A stretch of DNA of 10,518 nucleotides from an uncultured Eubacteriales bacterium (GCA_900544525.1 UQVN01000103.1:1-10518); one strand, 5' to 3'; counted from the stretch's first letter, positions 1 through 5,725 are shown. The notes: generated by a model not told the origin, from the sequence alone. Numbers and translations: made by a program.

Positions 1-72
1 TATATAGAAAATATATTAGGTGATAAAGTAGTAATAAAAATGGAGAAGCCAAGAGCTTCTCCAAAAAAATAA
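1..72 (+). CDS. Possible 3' end of an upstream gene
   Basis: Frame 1 is open from the window edge to a TAA at 70-72, while the other two forward frames are closed within the first 30 bases. The readable tail ends KVVIKMEKPRASPKK. I do not recognise the family. A perfect stem-loop at 41-63 lies inside the last codons. If real, this gene would precede etfB by 145 bases and could be co-transcribed with it, since no convincing promoter lies between them. The open stretch is only 23 codons, so chance is a real alternative. Confidence 0.3.
   Translation, partial: YIENILGDKVVIKMEKPRASPKK
41..63 (+). repeat. Perfect stem-loop 1 of the etfB leader
   Basis: TGGAGAAGC (41-49) pairs with GCTTCTCCA (55-63): 9 bp perfect, 5-base loop. 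On the plus strand an A-run follows, not a T-run, so it is not a plus-strand intrinsic terminator. Read on the minus strand it is followed by a short T-rich tract (about 36-40), so it could stop antisense transcription. Confidence 0.7.
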
Positions 73-73
73 G

Positions 74-96
74 CCCAATTGGTAGAACCAATTGGG
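74..96 (+). repeat. Perfect stem-loop 2 of the etfB leader
   Basis: CCCAATTGGT (74-83) pairs with ACCAATTGGG (87-96): 10 bp perfect with a 3-base loop. Each arm contains the self-palindromic octamer CCAATTGG (75-82 and 88-95), so the element is also a direct repeat with a 13-base period. No T-run follows. Confidence 0.75.
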
Positions 97-99
97 AGG

Positions 100-125
100 T
101 ATTAGAAAACAAACGTTTTCTAATA
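100..125 (+). repeat. Perfect stem-loop 3 of the etfB leader
   Basis: TATTAGAAAAC (100-110) pairs with GTTTTCTAATA (115-125): 11 bp perfect with a 4-base AAAC loop. No T-run follows on the plus strand. It lies 92 bases before the etfB start. Confidence 0.75.
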
Positions 126-217
126 GAGCTCTTTAGCAAGAAGAAGTTTTAGAAAAACAAGTGGGATTTCAAGTTGTAATTACAAATAATGTTATTGGTA
201 AATAAGGAGAAAAGAGT

Positions 218-1012
218 ATGGAGATCTTAGTATGTGTAAAACAAGTACCAGATGATTCTGTGGAGATTCATTTAAAAGATGGAGCTCCTGATTTTAGTCA
301 AGCTGCTCCTGTTGTGAATGCATTTGACACTTATGCATTGGAGATGGCAGTTCGATTAAAAGAGGCGGTGGATGGAACCGTGACTGTTTTAAGTATTGGG
401 CCAGAGAGCGCAAAGAATTCATTAAAAAACTGTTTAGCTGTTGGGGCCAGCAAAGCATTTTTAGTATCAGAAGAAGAATATGAACATTTGGATGCCAAAG
501 GAATTGGAGAAGTTTTAAAAGGTGCTATTGAGAAAATCGAAGAACAAGAACAGGTAAAATTTGATGTAGTCTTCTGTGGTAGAGAATCGACAGATTATGC
601 TTTAGGACAGGTAGGAAGTGTATTAGCAGAAGAACTTGGCGTTGGTTTAATTCAAAATATTGTGGATATTGAAAAAGTGGAAGAAAATATTGTAGCAAAG
701 CAGGAGACAGAAGAAGGATATCGCCAAGTGGAAACAGCAACTCCTTGTGTTGTTACGGTTAATAAGCCAACTTATGATCCTCGTTATCCAACAATCAAAA
801 GTAAAATGGCAGCAAGAAAGATCGCCATTAACGAATTTTCTCTTGTTGATGTTGGAAAAGAAAAAGAAACACTCCTTTCTGAAAATTTAGTGAAGGTCGT
901 AAAAGTATATGAACCAGCGAAGAAAGCAGCAGGTGTAAAAATTAAGGCGGAGAGTGTAGAAGATGCAGTAGCACAGGCATTTTCACTTATGGAAGAAGCA
1001 AAAGTATTGTAG
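218..1012 (+). CDS. etfB: Electron transfer flavoprotein, beta subunit (FixA/EtfB family)
   Basis: The 264-residue product is the small subunit of the cytosolic ETF heterodimer, which shuttles electrons between flavin dehydrogenases such as acyl-CoA dehydrogenases and other carriers. Length and layout fit the family: start MEILVCVKQVPDD, a VNAFDTYALEMAVRLKE segment matching the usual NPxDxxAxExAxxLKE, and a YDPRYPTIKSKMAARK block near 190-205 matching the PRYPxIKxxMxAxKK signature. The nucleotide-binding loop at residues 121-134 reads GRESTDYALGQVGS, unlike the usual GRQAxDGDTAQVGP; it keeps the Asp and the QVG but loses the GDT. AAGGAG at 204-209 sits 8 bases before the ATG. The stop codon overlaps the ribosome site of etfA, so the pair is surely one transcript. 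The dehydrogenase partner is not in the window. Whether this ETF bifurcates cannot be decided here. Confidence 0.93.
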   Translation: MEILVCVKQVPDDSVEIHLKDGAPDFSQAAPVVNAFDTYALEMAVRLKEAVDGTVTVLSIGPESAKNSLKNCLAVGASKAFLVSEEEYEHLDAKGIGEVLKGAIEKIEEQEQVKFDVVFCGRESTDYALGQVGSVLAEELGVGLIQNIVDIEKVEENIVAKQETEEGYRQVETATPCVVTVNKPTYDPRYPTIKSKMAARKIAINEFSLVDVGKEKETLLSENLVKVVKVYEPAKKAAGVKIKAESVEDAVAQAFSLMEEAKVL

Positions 1013-1024
1013 GAGGCAGGGAAT

Positions 1025-1981
1025 ATGAGCTTTACAGAAAATAAAAAAATTATGGTATATGTAGAAAGTAAAGAGGATAAAGCGGTTCAAGCAGGGCTTG
1101 AAGTATTGACTCCTGCAAAGGAATTAGCAAGTGAAGTGGTTGCTGTTACAAATTCAGAAGAAGCTGCAAAACAAGTAGCTACAATGGGTGTTCAAAAAGT
1201 ATTTGTAATCGAAGATACTTTTGAAATAGAAAGAGAAGCCAAGAAGCTTGCACAGTTAATAAAGGAGGAGAATCCATCCCTTCTCTTTATGGGAGCGACT
1301 CCAATTGGAAAAGACTTAGCGGCTGAAGTTTCTGCAAAGGTAAAGGGCGCTTGTATCACAGATGCCATTGGAGTAAAGGAAGAAAATGGAGCAATGGTAT
1401 ATACTTGTCCCGTCTATGGTGGAACGGTATTAAATGATATCACTTCTGATGCGGATATCCAAGTTGTTTCCATTCGTTCTGGAATTTTTAAAAAACCAGA
1501 AGGAAATGGGGAGCAAGTAGAAGTAGTGAAAGTACCAGTAGAAGTACATAATTTAAAAACCGTTGTCAAAGAAACGGTCAAAGAAATTGCGGAAGCAGTT
1601 AACCTTGAAGAGGCTGATGTAATTGTAGCTGGTGGTAGAGGTCTTGGAAATGAAGAGAACTTTAAATTAGTGGAGGAACTGGCAGAAGTTTGTGGCGGAG
1701 TTGTAGGTGCAACAAGACCAGCAATTGAAGCAAATTGGATCTCCAGAGCTCATCAAGTGGGACAGTCAGGAAAAATTGTTGCGCCAAAGCTCTATATCGC
1801 ATTAGGAATTTCAGGGGCAACTCAGCACGTATCTGGTATGATTGGCTCTGGATATGTAATTGCAGTAAACAAAGACGAAGATGCTCCAATCTTTGATGTG
1901 GCTGATGTTGGAATTGTTGGAGATGTTGTGAAAGTAATTCCTCTTTTAATTGAAGAGTTTAAAAAGAGAAAAGATAATTAA
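1025..1981 (+). CDS. etfA: Electron transfer flavoprotein, alpha subunit (FixB/EtfA family)
   Basis: The 318-residue large ETF subunit binds the electron-carrying FAD in its C-terminal domain. The N-terminal alpha/beta domain spans about 1-185. The FAD domain follows, with VAGGRGLG near 200, GATRP at 228-232 (R231 fits the conserved flavin-site arginine), HQVGQSGKIVAP, the family signature LYIALGISGATQHVSG at 256-271, and NKDEDAPIFDVADVGIVGD near the end. All expected FAD-contact blocks are present and the length is usual. AGGAGG (1011-1016) overlaps the etfB stop and lies 8 bases before the ATG, which suggests translational coupling and equal output. There is no N-terminal ferredoxin domain, unlike some bifurcating EtfA proteins. 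Transcription ends at the hairpin at 2032-2080. Confidence 0.95.
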   Translation: MSFTENKKIMVYVESKEDKAVQAGLEVLTPAKELASEVVAVTNSEEAAKQVATMGVQKVFVIEDTFEIEREAKKLAQLIKEENPSLLFMGATPIGKDLAAEVSAKVKGACITDAIGVKEENGAMVYTCPVYGGTVLNDITSDADIQVVSIRSGIFKKPEGNGEQVEVVKVPVEVHNLKTVVKETVKEIAEAVNLEEADVIVAGGRGLGNEENFKLVEELAEVCGGVVGATRPAIEANWISRAHQVGQSGKIVAPKLYIALGISGATQHVSGMIGSGYVIAVNKDEDAPIFDVADVGIVGDVVKVIPLLIEEFKKRKDN

Positions 1982-2031
1982 GTAATGAAATTTCTCGAAA
2001 GGAACTTCCCTTTTAGAGGAGTTTCCATAAT

Positions 2032-2080
2032 AAAAAGAGTCATAGAAGAATGATATAACATTCTTTTATGATTCTTTTTT
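2032..2080 (+). terminator. Intrinsic terminator of the etfBA operon
   Basis: A stem of about 19 bp (2034-2052 with 2059-2077, two G-U pairs, loop ATATAA) runs into a T-run at 2075-2080. It begins about 50 bases after the etfA stop. A weaker imperfect hairpin (2001-2009 with 2018-2026) precedes it. Confidence 0.88.
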
Positions 2081-2123
2081 AGTTAGAAGAAAATTTTTCT
2101 GTCCAGTTCTATCCGTTATTCTT

Positions 2124-2142
2124 ATCGTAACGAAATCGTAAG
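2124..2142 (+). promoter_or_regulatory. Direct repeat upstream of the amidase promoter, response-regulator-like
   Basis: ATCGTAA occurs at 2124-2130 and again at 2135-2141, an 11-base period or one helical turn. Written as hexamers it is CGTAAC-N5-CGTAAG, which resembles the WalR/YycF box TGTWAH-N5-TGTWAH but with C for T at both first positions and G for H at the second last. The second copy ends 21 bases before the -35. A binding role is inferred only. Confidence 0.35.
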
Positions 2143-2162
2143 AAAAAAAACATTGTAAGCAA

Positions 2163-2191
2163 TTGACAAAGAAATTATAGCACCATAAAAT
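2163..2191 (+). promoter_or_regulatory. Sigma-A-type promoter of the amidase gene
   Basis: TTGACA (2163-2168), a 17-base spacer, then TAAAAT (2186-2191). A perfect -35 and a 5/6 -10 at ideal spacing lie about 60 bases before the ATG and after the etf terminator, so the amidase is its own transcription unit. Confidence 0.8.
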
Positions 2192-2249
2192 AGAAATTAG
2201 TGAAAATGGTAAAAAAATGTAAAATACGACAGAGTGAAAGGGAAAACAA

Positions 2250-3848
2250 ATGAAAGTTTGCAAATCAAAGAAAATGAATACCATTTTACGATGGTGTGTG
2301 TGCCTGTTAGCTGTTTGTTTTGTTATGCAACCTGCTAGCATTATGGCTAAGAGCAGTAAGAGGGTGATTCGCTACAATGGAAAAGACTATGTGTATACCA
2401 AGAGTCAAGTGAATGTAGCTGTCAATGATAAAGCGGTGAAAACACCTTTTGGGGGAATTATATTAAATAATATCTCCATGTTACCAGCTTATGATACGTT
2501 CTATAAATCAGAATTAGGTACTTATTATGAGTATGATGAAATAAGCAATGAGCTGACACTAGAAACAGTAGATACTGCTGTGCGATTGCCAATCAATAAG
2601 AAGTATATGTATGTGGATGGCAAGAAAAAGACGATAAGTCAGGCAACCATTAAAGTTTATGATAAAAACACGAAAAAAACGCGTTTAATGGTTTCCGGTC
2701 GTGATGTTGCCAATGCTCTTGGTTTTCAATATGAGTGGAAGAATAGCAAAGTAACTTCTGCTCTTTATACAGAAGAATATTTAGATTCCAAAGACGATGA
2801 AATGGATACGGACACGCCACAGGAAGATAATTCTAATAATGAAAATCCAGACGATGGGCAAATAGAAGAACCTGATAAGGATCAAAACAATGACGGAGAG
2901 CAACCAGATAATAATACTTCGGATGAAGAAGATGACACCGATGGGGTATCTATTCCAAAAACTTATGCTCTAAAAATTCCAAAGCCAGAAGATATGGCCA
3001 TGGATAGTTATGAGACGGATGATAATTATTGGCAAAAAGAATTCACCATCACTTTTGATGATGATTATTCTGAATTTTATGATGAAAATTCTATTATAAA
3101 GAAAAAGAGTAACGTAACCAATGTTTCCGTATCACAAGATAAGAATGATTGTACACAAGTAGTATTGAAGACAAGTAAAATCCAAGGTTTTCGTATTACA
3201 GAAACGAAGGATGCTTTGTATGTAGAAGTGGATACTCCGCAAAAAATTTATGATAGAATTGTTGTTATCGACCCAGGACATGGAGGAAGTGATCCAGGGG
3301 CACAAGGAAATGGAATTGCGGAGAAAGATAAAACACTTGAAATTGCAAAAAGAGTAAAAGAGTATTTTGATGGAGAAGAAGAATATAAGGTTTATTTTAC
3401 TCGTTTAGCAGATAGTGTTTCTGGTATGACAGCTGGAAGTTCAGGAGTGAAAGATTCTCGAATGTCTTTACCAGCTCGTTATAACTTTGCAAATGAAATT
3501 AATGCAGATTTATTTATCAGTATTCATTTAAATTCTTTTGGAAGTTCAGCAAATGGAACGGAAACTTACTATAGTGCTAAAAACACAAATAAAAACGATT
3601 GGGGAATCACATCAAAGGAACTTGCAAACCGAATGCAAAAAGCGATACAAAATGTGATTAACAGACAAAATAGAGGTGTGAAAGTAAATTCCAATTTAGC
3701 AGTATTAACTCATACCAATATGCCTGCTATTTTGATTGAAACTGCTTTCGTATCCAATAAAACAGATGCAAATATTTTAAAGAACCCAGATAAGATGGAT
3801 GAAGTGGCAAATGCCATTTACAATGTGGTTGTTGGGACATTTGAATAA
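2250..3848 (+). CDS. Secreted N-acetylmuramoyl-L-alanine amidase (Amidase_3) with copper-amine-oxidase-like N domain
   Basis: The 532-residue product is a zinc peptidoglycan hydrolase that cuts the MurNAc-L-Ala bond outside the cell. A signal peptide covers 1-33 (lysines, a hydrophobic run at 15-26, likely cut after ASIMA). Next come a copper-amine-oxidase N-like domain (about 45-175, probably a wall- or protein-binding fold and not an oxidase), a very acidic Asn/Asp/Glu-rich linker (about 179-232), an AMIN-like beta segment (about 262-325), and Amidase_3 from about 335 to the end. Its site is complete: H344 in DPGHGG, E358 in AEKDKT, H426 in SIHLNS and catalytic E497 in LIETAFVSN. AAGGG (2238-2242) lies 7 bases before this ATG. 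An in-frame ATG at 2274 has no comparable site and would trim the basic start of the signal peptide. The gene is monocistronic. Its target process (division, growth or sporulation) is not shown by context. Confidence 0.93.
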   Translation: MKVCKSKKMNTILRWCVCLLAVCFVMQPASIMAKSSKRVIRYNGKDYVYTKSQVNVAVNDKAVKTPFGGIILNNISMLPAYDTFYKSELGTYYEYDEISNELTLETVDTAVRLPINKKYMYVDGKKKTISQATIKVYDKNTKKTRLMVSGRDVANALGFQYEWKNSKVTSALYTEEYLDSKDDEMDTDTPQEDNSNNENPDDGQIEEPDKDQNNDGEQPDNNTSDEEDDTDGVSIPKTYALKIPKPEDMAMDSYETDDNYWQKEFTITFDDDYSEFYDENSIIKKKSNVTNVSVSQDKNDCTQVVLKTSKIQGFRITETKDALYVEVDTPQKIYDRIVVIDPGHGGSDPGAQGNGIAEKDKTLEIAKRVKEYFDGEEEYKVYFTRLADSVSGMTAGSSGVKDSRMSLPARYNFANEINADLFISIHLNSFGSSANGTETYYSAKNTNKNDWGITSKELANRMQKAIQNVINRQNRGVKVNSNLAVLTHTNMPAILIETAFVSNKTDANILKNPDKMDEVANAIYNVVVGTFE

Positions 3849-3855
3849 GATTATG

Positions 3856-3898
3856 AAAAAACGATGAGGAACGGAAGGTAAGTTTCTCATCGTTTTTT
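3856..3898. terminator. Bidirectional intrinsic terminator between convergent genes
   Basis: A 17-bp stem (3856-3872 with 3882-3898, one G-U pair) has a 9-base loop. The outer six pairs are A on the left and T on the right, so both strands end in a T6 run. It lies 7 bases after the amidase stop and 44 bases beyond the stop of the convergent phosphodiesterase gene, so it can serve both. Confidence 0.9.
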
Positions 3899-3942
3899 AT
3901 GTTAGACTTTGATAAGATAGTTGTTATAAGTCAAAAGTGATT

Positions 3943-4719
3943 TCAATATTTTTTCTTAATGGATAAAGAGAGAGTGTGAGATTTTCTTTGTAAAAAGTGA
4001 TGTTTTAGTTGAATTTGCTTTCTTAAATTTAACGCTCGATCCGGGCGATCGGTAATAATACCTGCTACAGAAGAATGGAGGAAACGCTCAATAAGAGAAG
4101 GTTGGTTAACCGTCCATACGTAGATAGGAATTCTTTTCAGACGCATTCGAAAGAGAAACTCTTTTGTGAGAAATTGATAATGAGGTCCAATAAAATCGGC
4201 TTGACACCGATGAAGTCGACGTTCTGGAAAATATTCATGAAGTCGTTTTTTAAAGTCTAATGTTTCGATGCCAATTAATAGACCTGCTGTGACATTTGGA
4301 TCGGATTTTTTTATTGCTAATACAGAACTGTCATGGAATGATTTCATAAAGAACTCAGAGTAAGAAAAATATTTAGTTGTAAGTGCTAACACTTCAAGTT
4401 CATATCCAGTTTCTTTTAGTTCGATATCCAGTCGGATTTTTCCTTGACATAAGCGAAGAACATCTTCAAAAAGAGGAATTTCATATCCTTGTGTCTTTGC
4501 AATATGATTGATTTCTTTATAAGTTAGAGTGTGAAGTGGTTTGCTATATAAAGTGGGATTGTGGAAAATAATAAGTTTTTGATCGAGTGTTCGTCTAACA
4601 TCAAATTCCACCATATCAGCACCTAAGTCAATGGCAGTTTGAAAAGATTCTAAAGTATTTTCATGGGAAACAAGAGCAGAAGCTCCTCGATGTGCAATAA
4701 TTTGTATTTGTCGTTTCAT
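3943..4719 (-). CDS. Glycerophosphodiester phosphodiesterase family protein (cytosolic)
   Basis: The 258-residue product is of the GDPD family, which hydrolyses glycerophosphodiesters to sn-glycerol 3-phosphate and an alcohol on a TIM barrel with a divalent metal. Visible residues are the HRGAS motif (H10, R11), ENT at 20-22, metal ligands E38 and D40 in MVEFDVR, H53 in IIFHNPT, E100 and K102 in DIELK, the late VWTVNQ strand and ITDRPD. The usual His-Asp after the second strand is His-Asn (H53-N54) here, and the common LDRTT stretch is replaced. No signal peptide or membrane segment is present, so it resembles cytosolic UgpQ-type enzymes more than secreted GlpQ. The last 27 residues form a strongly basic tail beyond the barrel. 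GAGGTG (4727-4732) is 7 bases before the ATG. The exact substrate is not evident. Confidence 0.9.
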   Translation of the reverse strand: MKRQIQIIAHRGASALVSHENTLESFQTAIDLGADMVEFDVRRTLDQKLIIFHNPTLYSKPLHTLTYKEINHIAKTQGYEIPLFEDVLRLCQGKIRLDIELKETGYELEVLALTTKYFSYSEFFMKSFHDSSVLAIKKSDPNVTAGLLIGIETLDFKKRLHEYFPERRLHRCQADFIGPHYQFLTKEFLFRMRLKRIPIYVWTVNQPSLIERFLHSSVAGIITDRPDRALNLRKQIQLKHHFLQRKSHTLSLSIKKKY

Positions 4720-4802
4720 ACTTTAACACCTCAATTCTAATTTACGCCAAAATAACGAATCAAGTGAGAAATATTTATCATGTTGACTCATCTATAAGCG
4801 TG

Positions 4803-4825
4803 AGAAACTCGTGAAACGTGTTTCT
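4803..4825. promoter_or_regulatory. Operator-like 23-bp imperfect dyad upstream of the phosphodiesterase gene
   Basis: Outer half-sites AGAAAC (4803-4808) and GTTTCT (4820-4825) flank CGT (4810-4812) and ACG (4816-4818), so 9 of 11 positions are symmetric. It would fall just after the start point of the promoter proposed at 4836-4844, a typical repressor position. No regulator is in the window, so function is inferred. Confidence 0.35.
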
Positions 4826-4835
4826 TCTTTGTATT

Positions 4836-4844
4836 ATGATAGCA
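4836..4844 (-). promoter_or_regulatory. Candidate extended -10 for the phosphodiesterase gene
   Basis: On the minus strand TGC-TATCAT forms an extended -10 (5/6 hexamer match). No good -35 is found 16-18 bases upstream. It lies about 115 bases before the ATG and is the best candidate in the gap. Confidence 0.35.
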
Positions 4845-4957
4845 CTAATTTAAGAAATGCACTACTCTTTCTTTTGCGTAAAAAATAGGATAAAAAGATG
4901 GAAAAAAAAGAAGAATAAATTTAATTGAAAGTTTATGTAGATAATAGTAAGAAAATA

Positions 4958-4986
4958 TTGAACCCAGAAATAGAGTGATGTATAAT
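4958..4986 (+). promoter_or_regulatory. Orphan plus-strand promoter facing the gdx 3' end
   Basis: TTGAAC (4958-4963), a 17-base spacer, then perfect TATAAT (4981-4986). No plus-strand gene begins before 5794. A transcript from about 4993 would include the inverted repeat at 5033-5075 and run antisense into gdx. A 54-codon ORF (4978-5142) overlaps it, but its ATG lies at the -10 and lacks a ribosome site. Confidence 0.5.
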
Positions 4987-5032
4987 GGGAATAAAGATAG
5001 AAAACCAATTCACGAGAAAGGTTTCAAGATAG

Positions 5033-5075
5033 GAGGTTATGATAAAATAGAAAAAATTTATTTTGCCATAACCTC
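5033..5075. repeat. Inverted repeat downstream of gdx
   Basis: GAGGTTATG (5033-5041) pairs with CATAACCTC (5067-5075), and AAAATA with TATTTT inside, separated by 2-base mismatches, around an A/T-rich loop. Neither strand has a T-run after the stem, so it is not a classical terminator, although it lies 54 bases beyond the gdx stop. The rest of the gap 4720-5128 holds only the dyad and promoters listed separately. Confidence 0.65.
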
Positions 5076-5128
5076 ATTTGCTATTCAAAAAATCTGGTAT
5101 CAGTTGATAAAAGAAAGCGATGATTGTT

Positions 5129-5446
5129 TTACGCAGAAGTGAGTTTTAACCCTAAAATTCCGATTAAAATACAACTTAAAAATACAATTCGTAAAGGATT
5201 TAACGCTTCATGAAAAAGGATAATTCCTAATAAAATCGTACCCAAAGAACCAATTCCAGTCCAGATTGCATAAGCAGTACCAAGAGGAAGGGTTTTCGTA
5301 GCCATCGATAGGAAGTAAAAACTAACGATCATACCGCATATAGTAATAACCGATGGGATAAGTTTGGAAAAACCATAAGAATATTTAAGCGCAATTGCCC
5401 AGACAACTTCAAAAGTTCCAGCAATGATTAAGTATCCCCAAGCCAA
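5129..5446 (-). CDS. gdx: Guanidinium exporter Gdx (SugE subclass, small multidrug resistance family)
   Basis: This inner-membrane SMR protein has four helices, works as an antiparallel dimer and exchanges guanidinium for protons. From the TTG at 5446 it is 105 residues beginning MAWGYLIIAGTFEVVWA. The essential helix-1 glutamate then becomes E13, as in studied Gdx proteins, and ATKTLPLGTAYAIWTGIG is the Gdx/SugE helix-3 hallmark. The in-frame ATG at 5455 touches AAAGGAG (5456-5462) with no spacing, while the TTG sits 9 bases from it, so TTG is the likely start. A longer reading from 5557 would translate the riboswitch and is rejected. The leader is a guanidine-I riboswitch with its own promoter, which fixes the substrate as guanidinium and not quaternary ammonium drugs. 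No clear terminator follows, so some read-through toward the phosphodiesterase gene is possible. Confidence 0.94.
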   Translation of the reverse strand: MAWGYLIIAGTFEVVWAIALKYSYGFSKLIPSVITICGMIVSFYFLSMATKTLPLGTAYAIWTGIGSLGTILLGIILFHEALNPLRIVFLSCILIGILGLKLTSA

Positions 5447-5502
5447 GTAAATCATCTCCTTTCTATTTGTTATCGCTTGTTTTGCTATGTAGTACCTATG
5501 AG

Positions 5503-5542
5503 AAAAGCCTGAGAAATATCTTATGATATCTCCCAGGCTTTT
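5503..5542 (-). terminator. Riboswitch-controlled terminator in the gdx leader
   Basis: On the minus strand AAAAGCCTGGGAGATATC (5542-5525) pairs throughout (two G-U) with the segment 5520-5503 around an ATAA loop, ending in a TTTTCT tract. Its left arm contains the conserved 3' strand of the guanidine-I aptamer, so aptamer folding and termination exclude each other: ligand should switch transcription on. The short, interrupted T-tract suggests a moderate terminator. Confidence 0.88.
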
Positions 5543-5620
5543 ATCCTTCCGTGACATAGCAATTAGCTATGAGTTTTCTCTTGGTCACAGGCCAGTCATA
5601 CTGCGGAACCCTAGAAAACA
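5525..5620 (-). promoter_or_regulatory. Guanidine-I riboswitch (ykkC-yxkD class) aptamer
   Basis: Read on the minus strand the conserved blocks appear in order: CTAGGGTTCCGC (from 5614), GACTGGCC, GTGACCAAGAGAAAAC, a CATAGC/GCTATG hairpin enclosed by GTGAC/GTCAC, ACGGAAGGATAAAAGCC and GGGAGA. These match the ykkC leader, established as the guanidine-I riboswitch. The aptamer overlaps the terminator stem, lies between a perfect promoter and gdx, and controls the expected guanidinium exporter. The 5' limit is approximate. Confidence 0.92.
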
Positions 5621-5647
5621 TATATAATAACAATTTTTTATCAACTT

Positions 5648-5676
5648 ACTATATAATAAATTTGTTCCTTTGTCAA
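5648..5676 (-). promoter_or_regulatory. Sigma-A-type promoter of the riboswitch-gdx unit
   Basis: On the minus strand TTGACA (5676-5671), a 17-base spacer, then TATAGT (5653-5648). The start point would be near 5641, about 27 bases before the first conserved aptamer block. Confidence 0.88.
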
Positions 5677-5725
5677 TATAAGGGATACCATAGGGAAAGG
5701 ATAAGAATGGCATTGATAGTTTACA

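Noticed and set aside
2066..2341. A 91-codon minus-strand ORF across the amidase promoter
   Set aside because: It runs through the etf terminator and the amidase promoter and signal-peptide region, with no ribosome site and no recognisable domain.
4978..5142. A 54-codon plus-strand ORF beginning MYNGNKDRK near the gdx 3' end
   Set aside because: Its ATG lies at the -10 of the only nearby promoter, so the start would precede transcription. It has no ribosome site and overlaps gdx antisense.
5129..5446. Reading the SMR protein as a quaternary-ammonium drug pump (EmrE/Qac type)
   Set aside because: The guanidine-I leader and the Gdx-type helix 1 and helix 3 motifs point to the guanidinium exporter subclass.
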